Of a stretch of 64,000 nt of DNA, positions 1 through 9,486 are shown in pieces. The stretch is from Pseudomonadota bacterium (lineage in GTDB: Bacteria; Desulfobacterota; Desulfobulbia; Desulfobulbales; Desulfocapsaceae): NCBI GenBank assembly GCA_018820855.1, contig JAHJNL010000042.1, positions 16,240 to 80,239 of the forward strand, read 5' to 3'. The notes under the pieces are model-generated. The model had not been told where the DNA came from and made no database searches. It saw only the letters and a list, made by a program, of their open reading frames with translations. Within the stretch, counting starts at the first letter, position 1, and each line of letters opens with the position of its first letter. The position numbers were made by a program, and so were the translations under genes.

Positions 1-397
1 CATTAGGAAAACGAGAGAGATACTGCCTGTGGATTCGCTCATAGTCCTGAGTATCAGAGGCCACCACACGAATCAAATAGTCAGAGTCTCCTGACATCAA
101 AAAACATTCCATGATCTCCGGACAGGTTTTGACAGCAGCTTCAAAAGCGTCAAAGGCCAGCTCGCTTTGACTGTTGAGGGTAATTTCCACGAATACGTTT
201 GTTGGCTTGCCCACCGCTTCCTGGCGAATCAACATGACATAACTGTCTATAATCCCGCTTTGTTCCAGAATTTGAACGCGCCGCAGGCAGGCGGACGGGG
301 AAAGATTGACCCTTCCGGCAAGTTCCGCGTTTGTCATACGGCCATCAAGCTGCAACAAATTAAGTATTTTTCGATCAATCTCATCCAAGGCTGTCAT
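1..397 (-). CDS. Lrp/AsnC-family transcriptional regulator (3' part outside window)
   Basis: The reverse strand from an ATG at 397 stays open to the window edge (132 codons). It begins MTALDEIDRKILNLLQ, the standard start of an Lrp/AsnC DNA-binding domain. The helix-turn-helix is around residues 20-42 (NAELAGRVNLSPSACLRRV), and a RAM-type ligand/oligomerisation domain follows (from about residue 65, with a CFLMSGDSDYLI segment). Lrp-type proteins bind amino acids and switch nearby amino-acid genes. The gene is divergent from alanine dehydrogenase with 157 bp between the starts, the classic arrangement for an Lrp regulator controlling ald (inference). The C-terminal end lies beyond the window. 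Confidence 0.93.
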   Translation of the reverse strand, partial: MTALDEIDRKILNLLQLDGRMTNAELAGRVNLSPSACLRRVQILEQSGIIDSYVMLIRQEAVGKPTNVFVEITLNSQSELAFDAFEAAVKTCPEIMECFLMSGDSDYLIRVVASDTQDYERIHRQYLSRFPN

Positions 398-554
398 TCG
401 AATTTAATTCTCCATAATAGTCATAAATAATAATTTCATTGCGATATATACCTATTTCACCGTGACATTCGCAAGCACATTCGGTGTTTCTTCTGGTATT
501 ATATTTCTCATTAACGTTTATGAATTTACATACTAGCAACATATGGAGAAACAA

Positions 555-1667
555 ATGCTCATAGGTGTTCCCAAGGAAATCAAAAATCACGAATACAGGG
601 TGGGTATGACACCATCTGTAGTTCGAGAAGCAGTTCTTCGCGGACATGAAGTGCTGATTGAAACAACGGCTGGTCTTGGTGTCGCTCTCACTGACGACGA
701 TTACAGAAAAGCTGGTGCGGTAATCATAGCCGATGCTGCAGAGGTGTTCGCCAAGGCCGAGATGATTGTCAAGGTAAAGGAGCCGCAGGCCATTGAGTGC
801 CAAATGCTGCATGAAGGTCAATTACTCTTCACCTACCTGCATCTGGCACCGGATCCCGAACAAACCAACCTTCTGCTAGAGTCTGGATGTACCGCACTCG
901 CCTATGAAACTGTTACCGATGAGAATGGTGGGTTGCCCTTACTCGCGCCCATGAGTGAAGTAGCAGGTCGTATGTCGATCCAGGTGGGAGCCGTATCTCT
1001 GCAAAAAGCCAACGGTGGATCGGGTATGTTACTTGGTGGCGTGCCGGGGACACCACCAGCAAAGGTGACAATTATCGGTGGCGGTGTTGTCGGTACCAAT
1101 GCCGCCCGCATGGCCCTTGGACTCGGTGCCGACGTGACCATCCTGGACAAATCGCTGGCAAGGTTGAAATACCTTGATGATGTATTCGGTCCCCGCCTGA
1201 AAACCATTTACGCCACCATCGATGCAACAGAGAAACTCGTACTGGACTCGGACCTTGTTGTCGGTGCCGTCCTGGTACCAGGTGCCGCCGCTCCCACGTT
1301 AGTGAAACGAAGCGATTTGTCTTACATGCAGCCCGGATCGGTTCTTGTTGATGTTTCCATCGATCAGGGAGGTTGTTTCGAAACCTCGCATGCCACAACA
1401 CATGCAGACCCGACTTACATCATCGACAATGTTGTCCACTATTGCGTGGCCAACATGCCGGGTGCCGTGGCAAAAACCTCAACGTTTGCTTTAAATAATG
1501 CTACGCTGCCTTTCATCCTGGCCCTCGCCGATAAGGGATGGAGAAAGGCATGTGCCGAGGACCCGTATTTGCGGGAAGGCCTCAATATACATGCCGGAAA
1601 GCTGACATATAGGGCGGTCGCAGAATCCCTTGATAAAGTGTTCACCCCCACGGCCGATATCCTCTGA
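555..1667 (+). CDS. ald: alanine dehydrogenase
   Basis: NAD-dependent alanine dehydrogenase, which interconverts L-alanine with pyruvate and ammonia. The start at 555 is preferred over an in-frame ATG at 543: a GGAG lies 6 nt before 555, and numbering from 555 puts the catalytic lysine at residue 75 (KVKEPQ) and the catalytic histidine at 96 (YLHLA), exactly as in characterised enzymes. The NAD-binding Rossmann motif [12 protein letters not shown] is near residues 172-183. The resulting length of 370 residues is standard. It is divergent from an Lrp-type regulator and probably under its control. It is one of several amino-acid catabolic enzymes in this window. Confidence 0.97.
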   Translation: MLIGVPKEIKNHEYRVGMTPSVVREAVLRGHEVLIETTAGLGVALTDDDYRKAGAVIIADAAEVFAKAEMIVKVKEPQAIECQMLHEGQLLFTYLHLAPDPEQTNLLLESGCTALAYETVTDENGGLPLLAPMSEVAGRMSIQVGAVSLQKANGGSGMLLGGVPGTPPAKVTIIGGGVVGTNAARMALGLGADVTILDKSLARLKYLDDVFGPRLKTIYATIDATEKLVLDSDLVVGAVLVPGAAAPTLVKRSDLSYMQPGSVLVDVSIDQGGCFETSHATTHADPTYIIDNVVHYCVANMPGAVAKTSTFALNNATLPFILALADKGWRKACAEDPYLREGLNIHAGKLTYRAVAESLDKVFTPTADIL

Positions 1668-1736
1668 CCTGTGCTTCCGCCTAAGTAACTGTCTGTTTTT
1701 CATTCACAAAGACAAAACAACTTGACTTTTTCAATC

Positions 1737-1775
1737 GTGAGAAGCCCCTTTTGGAGGCAAAAAGGGGATTCTCAC
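1737..1775. terminator. inverted repeat downstream of ald, possible terminator
   Basis: GTGAGAA-G-CCCCTTTT (1737-1752) pairs with AAAAGGGG-A-TTCTCAC (1760-1775), with one internal mismatch and a loop of about 7 nt. It starts 70 bp after the ald stop. No clear T-run follows, so it may be a transcript-end stabilising hairpin rather than a classic intrinsic terminator. Confidence 0.45.
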
Positions 1776-2129
1776 CATCAAATTTCACTATTTCTGCCGG
1801 CTTTTCTCTACCATTAAAGGGGATAACGTTGTTCTACCCAGTCGCAGGACCCTTGAAACTGGCCGAAAGAGTTCGTAGCCCGGTTTTTCAATTTACTGCC
1901 TTCGTCCCTTCACGGTCAACCTCTCAGCAACAAGCCCTTGCCTTCGATCAGCAAATTATGTTAAATTATTTACAGAAGATAGACGCTCTCATAAAGAGTT
2001 CCGACCCCATAAGTTCCCCCCATGCAAGTGCTTACCCACCCTTGCCTGCAAGCAGGAGAAAACAGGGTTGTTCCTCATCCGCTTCCTCTATGGCTTCTGA
2101 ACGGTCCATATGGTTAGGAGATAATCAAA
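1776..2129. other. intergenic DNA with no recognised gene
   Basis: A reading frame from 1751 runs through this stretch into the patatin gene in another frame, but its composition is not convincingly coding and I recognise nothing in it. The last bases hold the AGGAG ribosome-binding site of the patatin gene. No RNA gene or riboswitch is evident. Confidence 0.5.
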
Positions 2130-3026
2130 ATGAATATCGGTTTGGCCCTTGGAAGTGGTTCGGCTCGTGGGTGGTCACATATCGGAATTATTCATGCCCT
2201 GGCCGATCTCGGTATCGAACCCGACATTGTTTGTGGTACCTCTATAGGTGCACTCGTTGGCGCATCATATGTATCAAACAAACTGGAAAAACTTGAAAAA
2301 TGGGTTTGTTCGCTGACAAAGTTTGAAACAGCGAGATTCTTTGAGATTAACGCCCGAATGAATGGATTTGTGAATACGGAAAGGCTTCACCATTTTCTAA
2401 AAGAATATGTCGCTGACGATGATGCCACAATTGAGGAACAGCCTAAACAGTATGCTTCCGTCGCCACAGATCTCGAAAGCGGCAGGGAAATGTGGTTAAC
2501 GAAAGGTTCGATGATAGAGGCGGTCTGGTCATCAATTTCTCTACCCGGCCTATTCCCGGCAATACGAAATAATGGTAAATGGCTTGTTGATGGCGGCTTG
2601 GTCAATCCAGTTCCTGTTTCCGTATGTCGTGCATTGGGCGCAGATATTGTCATCGCTGTTAATTTGAATGGCGATATTGTTGGCAAACATTTCAGAAAGC
2701 CTGGGAATACGACAAAAAAGGATAATAGCGTTGTAGGTAAGCTAACTGATTTGGTTATGGATTATACTGTTTCTGCACTAACGGCTAACAAGGTTAAAGT
2801 TCAACCACCTGGTTTATTTGAAGCAATCGCCGGATCATTCAACATTACCCAGGACAGGATCACCAGGAGCCGTATGGCTGGAGATCCCCCGGATATTCTT
2901 CTTTCTCCCAAACTGTCACATATCGGATTGGTAGAGTTTTATCGTGCGGCTGAAGCTATAAATGAAGGTAAGGATTGTGTACGAAGGATGTCACCTGAAA
3001 TAAAATACTTGCTGGAAATGAATTAA
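2130..3026 (+). CDS. patatin-like phospholipase, RssA-type
   Basis: A serine lipid acyl hydrolase of the bacterial patatin family (298 residues). The N-terminus carries a glycine-rich oxyanion-hole motif (GSGSARG, residues 8-14). The nucleophile elbow GTSIG has Ser38, and the dyad aspartate is in DGG at Asp154 (WLVDGGLVNPVP). A start at 2130 is supported by an AGGAG about 9 nt upstream. There is no signal peptide, so it is probably cytosolic or peripheral on the inner membrane, as for RssA-like proteins. The substrate cannot be read from sequence. It stands alone between ald and a small membrane protein, with no visible secretion partner. Confidence 0.9.
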   Translation: MNIGLALGSGSARGWSHIGIIHALADLGIEPDIVCGTSIGALVGASYVSNKLEKLEKWVCSLTKFETARFFEINARMNGFVNTERLHHFLKEYVADDDATIEEQPKQYASVATDLESGREMWLTKGSMIEAVWSSISLPGLFPAIRNNGKWLVDGGLVNPVPVSVCRALGADIVIAVNLNGDIVGKHFRKPGNTTKKDNSVVGKLTDLVMDYTVSALTANKVKVQPPGLFEAIAGSFNITQDRITRSRMAGDPPDILLSPKLSHIGLVEFYRAAEAINEGKDCVRRMSPEIKYLLEMN

Positions 3027-3186
3027 CAATATTGTTGACTCTGATACTTTTTTTTCTTCGTTTCCATCACGAGAATGCAACACATCGATTCGGAAATCTT
3101 TACTTTCTCTGCAATGAGATGCCTCTGCACTGATGCGATGGTTCGATTCAATTGCCAACCCACGTTACAACGGTGAAATAATTACT

Positions 3187-3606
3187 ATGGAAGCACCAGG
3201 AAAACAATTTGTTTCAAAGCGAGTAATCACTTATGAAGTAATAGCCTTTACACTCATAATTCTGTTCATTTGGATTGATGAAGTAATGGATATTCCCTAT
3301 TTACTCTTAGGGGCAGAAAAAACCCCCTTAAACTGGAGGGAATCATTTTTTGAAAGTGTAAGCATAGCAATTCTCGGTGCAATAATAATCAGTTACACAA
3401 ATAAGATTTTTCAAAGGATGAAATATCTCGAGGGACTCCTGTCAATATGTGCATCGTGTAAAAAGATCAGGGATGAAAAGGGCAACTGGCATCAGATTGA
3501 ATCTTATATTCATGCAAGGTCAGAAGCAAGATTCAGCCATGGGATTTGTCCGGATTGTGCGGAAAAATTATACCCTGAATTCAATCCATATAAGAAAAAC
3601 AAATAG
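3187..3606 (+). CDS. small two-TM protein with a C-terminal double-CxxC module
   Basis: A 139-residue protein with two hydrophobic segments (about 13-32 and 54-72), then a cysteine module: C88-x-x-C91 in ICASCKKIRDEKG and C121-x-x-C124 in HGICPDCAEKLYPEF. This tail is familiar from the C-termini of many deltaproteobacterial sensor kinases and PAS/GGDEF proteins, where the four cysteines probably bind a metal. Here it stands alone on a membrane anchor with no kinase or cyclase domain. The ATG at 3187 is preferred over one at 3133 because the extra 18 residues are not membrane-protein-like, but neither start has a strong Shine-Dalgarno. Function unknown. Confidence 0.7.
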   Translation: MEAPGKQFVSKRVITYEVIAFTLIILFIWIDEVMDIPYLLLGAEKTPLNWRESFFESVSIAILGAIIISYTNKIFQRMKYLEGLLSICASCKKIRDEKGNWHQIESYIHARSEARFSHGICPDCAEKLYPEFNPYKKNK

Positions 3607-3700
3607 CCAAGACATCCATGCTGGGGCCCCGTCTTCCGTGACCTTTGATTTACTATGCTTAACAGAATCATTTCCCTAAGCACATGCGTCCTGCTTTTCG

Positions 3701-4651
3701 TCAAAATACCGGATTATAATCGAAAAAGTGCCTGGTTGTCAGATTACGGTAGGTGCGGGTCTCACTTCTGGCCACAAAGGAGTGGGTCACGGCTCCGGTT
3801 GCTGTAAATCTCACACCTTCTAAAAATTCACCATCTGTTACTCCGGTGGCAGCAAATGATATCCTGCTGGAATTGATCATATCTTCCACTCTGAAAACCT
3901 TATCAAAGTCATGGATACCATGGCTCATGGCCTCTTGCCTATCCGAGTCATTATCATAGGATATTTTACCTTCCATATAGCCGCCCAGGCAACTTATGGC
4001 CGCAGCAACAACGGTTCCTTCCGGGGCATAGCCATACCCCATATAGATATCGGCCTTTTCCCCGCTGATTGCCGCAAGACAGCCTGAAATTTCACCTTCT
4101 TCTATCAGTTTTATTCTTGCCCCGCAGCTTCTCACTTCATTTATCAGATCCTGATGCCGTTTCCGGTTTAGTATACAGACTGTCACATTATCGGTATATT
4201 TTCTCAAAACCCTGGCCACCCGTTTGACATTGGCAGCAGGTGACTGATTGATATCAATGACCTCCCCACCCACTTCCGGACCGACAACTATTTTATACAT
4301 CCGCAGATTAGGAATAGACTGAATGGAACCGTCCTCCGTAATGACCGTGTAGGAAGTGGCATTGTTGCGACCGTCTGCAGCGGCATGTTGAGCCTCAAGA
4401 GCAACAATCATCAAGTCCATATCCGGCCCGCCTCCCCCAAGGGTAGTCGGCAGCTTGCAGATTTCCTTACGGTCGGCAAAGCGATCATTAATCACAGAGC
4501 CGTTGATCATCAGCCTGTCGAGAGTCTTGACAATGGCCTTTCTTGCCTGATTCAGGATGTCATCATGATTACCAAGGCCCTGTATTCTGGCAGCCGTGAG
4601 TGCCGCCATCTCAGTGGCCCTGACAATTTCCATCCCATAGTTCGTGTTCAT
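3701..4651 (-). CDS. GlpX-like (class II fructose-1,6-bisphosphatase fold) protein with lost metal ligands
   Basis: A 316-residue protein clearly homologous to GlpX along its length: N-terminal VRATEMAALTAAR, YKIVVGP, RHQDLI, GYAPEGTVVAAA and SFAATGVTDGEFLEGV all have GlpX counterparts. My alignment to remembered E. coli GlpX shows three of five metal-binding acids replaced: Asp33 becomes Leu33, Glu57 of the GEGE loop becomes Arg57 (the loop reads INDRFADRK), and Asp85 of DPIEGT becomes Val (IVALEAQ). Glu88 and Glu213 equivalents are kept. It is therefore probably not a normal bisphosphatase. It is the last gene of a same-strand run after a class III fructose-bisphosphatase, 141 bp away. A regulatory or altered-substrate role is inference. 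Confidence 0.85.
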   Translation of the reverse strand: MNTNYGMEIVRATEMAALTAARIQGLGNHDDILNQARKAIVKTLDRLMINGSVINDRFADRKEICKLPTTLGGGGPDMDLMIVALEAQHAAADGRNNATSYTVITEDGSIQSIPNLRMYKIVVGPEVGGEVIDINQSPAANVKRVARVLRKYTDNVTVCILNRKRHQDLINEVRSCGARIKLIEEGEISGCLAAISGEKADIYMGYGYAPEGTVVAAAISCLGGYMEGKISYDNDSDRQEAMSHGIHDFDKVFRVEDMINSSRISFAATGVTDGEFLEGVRFTATGAVTHSFVARSETRTYRNLTTRHFFDYNPVF

Positions 4652-4792
4652 GGTTCAATCCAAGTTAACAGTTTCATACCTAAGGAGACACGCATTGACT
4701 TCAAGCGCTGGGGCAGACAGGCCTCGCCCAAAAAGCCATTTCCTGAGAACCGACCGCGAGACGTGGAGAGGCAGTTCTCAGTCAGTGCCGGT

Positions 4793-6592
4793 TCAAGCAA
4801 ACTCTCTGATCCTGGCCAATAGAGCGTTGCTCTGTCGTTTCAAAAGGACACCTCTTGCCGTGTCTTTAATTTTCATCGGTTGCCTGAATTCATCGATAAG
4901 CTCAATGTCCAGAGGCGCAGACTCTAACTGTTCAGCTGCCTTCTGCATCTCCTCCGGAGTAGGCAGGATAATACCGAAAAGCTGATAAGGCGTATGGACC
5001 AGAGCATGGCCACGATTATAATAGGCTGCGGCAAAGCCTCCATCCACATTGATGGCCACACCGTCAGCGGAAGCCATCTGATTACCTTTCAGATAATCAA
5101 CCGGTGTGTGGCCAAAGACCACACGCTTAATCCCAAACTCGTCCTTCAATTTCTTTTTGAAGGAATCAGTCTGCAGATTTTTCTTCCAATACAAGGTCCT
5201 CTCAGTGTGGCTTTCCTTATCAAGGAGGAAATAGCGCTCAAAAGTCTTCATCGCGTGTTTACCGAAAAATGGCGACTTGGGCCCGCACCAGAGATAAAAA
5301 AACAGCGCCTGATCTTCTTCTTCCTGTGGCTCTTCCCTCAGATATCTCAACCCAACCCGCTCTATGGTTTCCTGGACAAAGTCGAGCAAGTTTCTTCCCT
5401 GTCGTCCCAGGAATTCTTCAAACTCGCCGTCTTCCTTTGAGGGAACCAGGGCATGAATATTGAGAATATTGTTATGGATATGATACGTCTTTCCCTTTTT
5501 AAAGAAATAACTGAGCAGCCTTTTGATTTTGCTATTACCGGTAAACTGATGAGTAAGATCATCAATAACCTCCTGCTCTTCCTCTGTAAGTTTTGTCGGG
5601 TCGTCAAGGTCGATGGTCGGAAAATGAGAGTCATTGAGACCCGCCGTGTCTCCTGTTTTCAACATTGCAGACAGACGATCCAGCCAGAGCCTGGCTTCCA
5701 TCTCATATTCCGGAAATTTTTTAATGGTCTGTTCTTCAAGTTTAAACTGGATCACTGCCAGGGCTTTTTCCATACTCTTGCCCTTTCCGGTTTTTGCCTT
5801 GAATTTCCCTGTTATTTTCTCCACAGGATAGTTTTTTTCAGCAAATGCAGCCAATTTTGAACTGTCAAAATGAAGACGTTCCATCAGGTCAAAATGATCA
5901 TAGCGGCAGGTAATGCGCATGGCCTCTGCCACCAGTGACTGATTACCCGAGACTGCTCCCATCCACAAAATATCATGATTGCCAAAGACATAATCAACCA
6001 TATCCCGGTAAGCAAAGGAAGAAAGGATGCGAATGATTTTATCAGGTTGCGCGCCACGGTCAAAGATATCACCCAATACCAGAATACGATCAAGCAAGAT
6101 CTGCCTGATACTGTGGGCAAGGTGAGAGATCAATCTTTCCGAAAGCGCTTTTTCTTCAAACACCTGATCCGGAACAGGAAGACCTGAAATCAAGCGCTTA
6201 ATGGTATTGCGAAATTCAGGAGGAAAGATATTTTTGGTCCGATGCCTGATATTGGACAAGCGGTATTTCAAGATCTGAACCAGACAAAAGATCACATCCT
6301 GGGTGTCCATCAGGATACGATCTTCTTTAACATACCGTTTTTTACGTATAATCTGAGTGAGATATTGAACTTTATCAACACTGAAGGTCTTGGGAAGGGC
6401 TTCCCGACAAGTCTGGTATAACATACCGAAACGGCCGCGCAGGATGGCCATGAAGCGATCCCCCTCACCATGCAGATCGCTGATCCAGAGAGTTACAGGT
6501 ATGTTGGAGTTAAGCTCATTTTCAATATCGAGCAACTGCTGGGCCAGTTTATCCAGCTCACTCGTTTGCAGGCGAAAACTGTTTTCCTTCAT
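4793..6592 (-). CDS. fbp: class III fructose-1,6-bisphosphatase (calcineurin-like)
   Basis: A 599-residue gluconeogenic phosphatase of the class III family, best known from Firmicutes, hydrolysing fructose-1,6-bisphosphate to fructose-6-phosphate. Metallophosphatase motifs appear in order: [12 protein letters not shown] (Asp39, His41), [18 protein letters not shown] and [10 protein letters not shown]. It is somewhat shorter than the roughly 640-670 residues usual for the family. The ATG at 6592 is preceded by a GGAGGAGGG ribosome-binding site. It lies between pepA (112 bp upstream) and a degenerate GlpX (141 bp downstream), all on the minus strand. It is likely the functional fructose-bisphosphatase of this locus. 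Confidence 0.93.
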   Translation of the reverse strand: MKENSFRLQTSELDKLAQQLLDIENELNSNIPVTLWISDLHGEGDRFMAILRGRFGMLYQTCREALPKTFSVDKVQYLTQIIRKKRYVKEDRILMDTQDVIFCLVQILKYRLSNIRHRTKNIFPPEFRNTIKRLISGLPVPDQVFEEKALSERLISHLAHSIRQILLDRILVLGDIFDRGAQPDKIIRILSSFAYRDMVDYVFGNHDILWMGAVSGNQSLVAEAMRITCRYDHFDLMERLHFDSSKLAAFAEKNYPVEKITGKFKAKTGKGKSMEKALAVIQFKLEEQTIKKFPEYEMEARLWLDRLSAMLKTGDTAGLNDSHFPTIDLDDPTKLTEEEQEVIDDLTHQFTGNSKIKRLLSYFFKKGKTYHIHNNILNIHALVPSKEDGEFEEFLGRQGRNLLDFVQETIERVGLRYLREEPQEEEDQALFFYLWCGPKSPFFGKHAMKTFERYFLLDKESHTERTLYWKKNLQTDSFKKKLKDEFGIKRVVFGHTPVDYLKGNQMASADGVAINVDGGFAAAYYNRGHALVHTPYQLFGIILPTPEEMQKAAEQLESAPLDIELIDEFRQPMKIKDTARGVLLKRQSNALLARIREFA

Positions 6593-6704
6593 TCTACGCC
6601 CTCCTCCTCATATTGAAATTTGCAAGGTAAGGTAAGAGATTGCCTGCTCCAATATCTGTCTATACTCAACGGAAGTACCTCTTGTCTGTTTAGCCAAGGT
6701 GGTT

Positions 6705-8228
6705 TCAGAATTTTTTCCAGCTGCGCACCAGTTCGACCAGGGTCCTTACCCCGGTACCGGATGGCCCTTTGGGAACATAAGATTTCTTGGTGAAATTCCA
6801 TGCCGTTCCTGCAATGTCCATATGAGCCCATGGTGTATCTCCGACAAACTTCTGAAGATACGCTGCAGCCGTGATTGTACCGGCAGGACGCCCTCCGGTA
6901 TTCTTGATATCAGCCACATCAGACTCAATCTGTTTGGAGTACTCCTTATCCAGGGGAAGTTGCCAGAGCGGTTCCCCAACGCGTTCTCCTGCTGCCAACA
7001 GACGATCAATCAGATCCTGATTGTTGCCAAGGAGTCCTGTCCGATGATGCCCCAGACCAAGAATAACGGCTCCGGTCAGTGTTGCCAGATCAACCACACA
7101 GGCAGGCTGGTATTTTTCAATACCGTAGGCCAGGGCATCTGCAAGGATGAGTCGTCCCTCGGCATCGGTGTTGATGATCTCTGAGGTGATTCCACCGTAA
7201 TGCCTTACAATGTCGCCCGGCTTCAGAGCAGAGCCGCCGGACATATTATCCGTGGAAGGAATAATGGCAACTACATTCACTTTGGGTTTCTCGGTACCAA
7301 CAACCCCCATCATGGAAAGCACTGCGGCGCCGCCGCACATGTCGTACTTCATCTCTTCCATCCCTGCTGCCGGCTTCAGGCTGACACCTCCTGAATCAAA
7401 AGTAAGCCCCTTCCCGACAAGGAGTATGGTCTGCGCTTTTTCCGATGCACGGTATTCCAGAATAACCATCTTCGGTGGTTCGGCAGAGCCCTGGTTAACA
7501 CCGAGGATGCCTCCCATCTTCAACTCCTTCATGTCAGTTTTATCAAGGACAGTACAGTGCATCTCATGTTTTTTGGCAAGGGTCTGTGCATATTCAGCAA
7601 AACTTGTCGGAGTCCACCCGTTTCCAGGTTCATTGGCCATGTCTCTAGCCTTACGTCCTGCCTCCGCCGCCTGTTGCCCATGCAGTATTGCACGACGCAG
7701 GCCCTTTCCACTGCTTGAGGCGCTGATCTCAATCTCCTTGATAGCCTGAAACGGCGGCTCTTTCTCGTCAGGCTTTTTATATTTCAGAAAACGATAATCT
7801 CCAAGCAGAATGCCCTCGACAAGACATTCAACGATTTCTTCTTCATTCAAACCTTGCACTTCAGGCAGGCAGAGAAAAAGCTTATTCGCCTTCAACTCAG
7901 CAGCCTTTTCGGCGATGGTTCCGCCACAACATCGACAACGTTCACGTGCTGAACTGAGTTTATCGCTCTCTTGTTTACCGAGTCCGACAAAGAGCAGTCG
8001 TTTTGCTGACAACTTCCGTTTCTCTGAGACCTGTGGATAAAAAACCAGGGTATTGCCGTCAGTTCCTTTGAAATCACCTAAGGCAATTGCCTTTTTCAAT
8101 TCATTTTCAACAGGACTGCGGTTCACTTTTATTTTTTCATTTTTGTCCTGTTCAAAACAGCAAACCAGGAGATCACCGGAAAAGGTCTCAGGTTTTTTCC
8201 GGGTCAGGGTCAGTTTAGTCGATGTCAT
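6705..8228 (-). CDS. pepA: leucyl aminopeptidase (M17 family)
   Basis: A 507-residue cytosolic di-metal aminopeptidase that removes N-terminal leucine and other residues from peptides. The C-terminal catalytic domain has the M17 signatures VGKGLTFDSGGVSLKP and the hallmark NTDAEGRLILADAL, with metal-binding Lys, Asp and Glu in place. The N-terminal macro-like domain (about 1-170) is more variable, as usual. The ATG at 8228 has a GGAGGT about 7 nt upstream. It is the first gene of the minus-strand run pepA-fbp-glpX-like. Amino acids it frees could feed the deaminating dehydrogenases in this window. Confidence 0.96.
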   Translation of the reverse strand: MTSTKLTLTRKKPETFSGDLLVCCFEQDKNEKIKVNRSPVENELKKAIALGDFKGTDGNTLVFYPQVSEKRKLSAKRLLFVGLGKQESDKLSSARERCRCCGGTIAEKAAELKANKLFLCLPEVQGLNEEEIVECLVEGILLGDYRFLKYKKPDEKEPPFQAIKEIEISASSSGKGLRRAILHGQQAAEAGRKARDMANEPGNGWTPTSFAEYAQTLAKKHEMHCTVLDKTDMKELKMGGILGVNQGSAEPPKMVILEYRASEKAQTILLVGKGLTFDSGGVSLKPAAGMEEMKYDMCGGAAVLSMMGVVGTEKPKVNVVAIIPSTDNMSGGSALKPGDIVRHYGGITSEIINTDAEGRLILADALAYGIEKYQPACVVDLATLTGAVILGLGHHRTGLLGNNQDLIDRLLAAGERVGEPLWQLPLDKEYSKQIESDVADIKNTGGRPAGTITAAAYLQKFVGDTPWAHMDIAGTAWNFTKKSYVPKGPSGTGVRTLVELVRSWKKF

Positions 8229-8420
8229 TCAGTTACCTCCAGCAACTATCGGTATATTCAGCATAAGAATAGCGGTCACTCATTACATCACACACTATAG
8301 CCGTTCACATCTGTTTGGCAAAGAAGTAAAAGAACGGTATAGTTACTCTAATCATAAATTTTACTGTCAATACCATTTGTTTTTTGTTTTCCATTCATCC
8401 CCCAGTACAAGGAGAAGATC

Positions 8421-9467
8421 TTGACCAGTACACTCATCCTTTCAGTGACCTTTGCGGTGACCCTTTCCGCCTTTTGCTCGATTCTGGAAGCCGTTCTCTA
8501 TTCCATTTCAAACAGCCAGATTGAAATGCTGAAAAAAGCAGGGCATAAATCTGCCGGACGCCTGCAAACATTACGTGAAGACATTGACGAATCGATCACT
8601 GCTATTCTCACCCTGAACACCATCGCCAATACCCTTGGTGCAGCGGTGGCAGGAGCAGCTGCAGCGGTCGTTTTCGGCAAAGAGAATCTCTTTGTCTTTT
8701 CGGTGGTTTTCACCCTTATTATCCTTCTTTTTTCCGAAATTCTTCCCAAGACTCTCGGTGTGAGCTATGCCGTTTCACTGGCTCCCTATATTGCCTTTCC
8801 CCTGCACTGGATGATCATCCTTCTCAAACCCATTGTCAGGTTCTGTCAGATAATGACCAGACTAATCCCTCAACCCAAAAACGCGGATAGTATTTCCGCA
8901 GAAGAACTGCAGACTATTGCTGCCCTCTCCAGACAATCGGGCCACATCGAAGCAGAACAGGAACGGGTGATCAGTAACATTCTGGTACTTGGCACCAGAA
9001 GCGTTCGTGATGTCATGACTCCGAGGACCGTCACAGTCTCACTCAATGAAGAAATGACCGTAGAAGAAGCCATGGGAAATGAGGCCCGCCTCTCCAGTCA
9101 CAGTCGAGTACCGGTTTACAAAAACGAACCCGACAACGTCACAGGCATCATCCTGCGTAAGGATGTGCTGTTAGCAGCAGCCGAACAAAAAAATGCCATG
9201 CCCTTGTCTGAGCTCATGTTACCCGTGCACTTCGTGGCTGAAACCTCTCCCCTCAATCGTGTCCTCATAGAATTCTTCGACCTCCACCAACACCTCTTTG
9301 TCGTAGTTGATGAATATGGTGCGGTAACAGGAGTAATCTCCATGGAAGATATTCTCGAAGAAATCGTAGGCAGGGAAATTATGGATGAATCTGACAGGAC
9401 AACAAATATGAGAGAACTTGCCAGAAAGATGAATCGAGAGATACTGAGTAAAGCCAAAAGAAAGTAA
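8421..9467 (+). CDS. CNNM/CorC-type DUF21-CBS transporter-like protein
   Basis: A 348-residue membrane protein. An N-terminal CNNM/DUF21 transmembrane domain (about 1-155, with FSEILPKTLGVSYA as the family signature) is followed by two CBS motifs (from VRDVMTPRTV, and from LFVVVDEYGAVTGVISMEDILEEIVG). It ends about 35 residues after the second CBS and lacks the C-terminal CorC/HlyC domain of longer relatives. The start is a TTG at 8421, supported by AAGGAG seven bases upstream. Family members are linked to Mg2+/Co2+ export or ion homeostasis. An mgtE gene lies 1.1 kb away, so divalent-metal handling is plausible. Confidence 0.9.
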   Translation: MTSTLILSVTFAVTLSAFCSILEAVLYSISNSQIEMLKKAGHKSAGRLQTLREDIDESITAILTLNTIANTLGAAVAGAAAAVVFGKENLFVFSVVFTLIILLFSEILPKTLGVSYAVSLAPYIAFPLHWMIILLKPIVRFCQIMTRLIPQPKNADSISAEELQTIAALSRQSGHIEAEQERVISNILVLGTRSVRDVMTPRTVTVSLNEEMTVEEAMGNEARLSSHSRVPVYKNEPDNVTGIILRKDVLLAAAEQKNAMPLSELMLPVHFVAETSPLNRVLIEFFDLHQHLFVVVDEYGAVTGVISMEDILEEIVGREIMDESDRTTNMRELARKMNREILSKAKRK

Positions 9468-9486
9468 AGCCCTGTGTGGCGTTGTA

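Noticed and set aside
1751..2296. 181-codon plus-strand frame between ald and the patatin gene
   Set aside because: Most of its second half is the patatin gene in another frame, and the first half has no recognisable features. It begins in the hairpin after ald.
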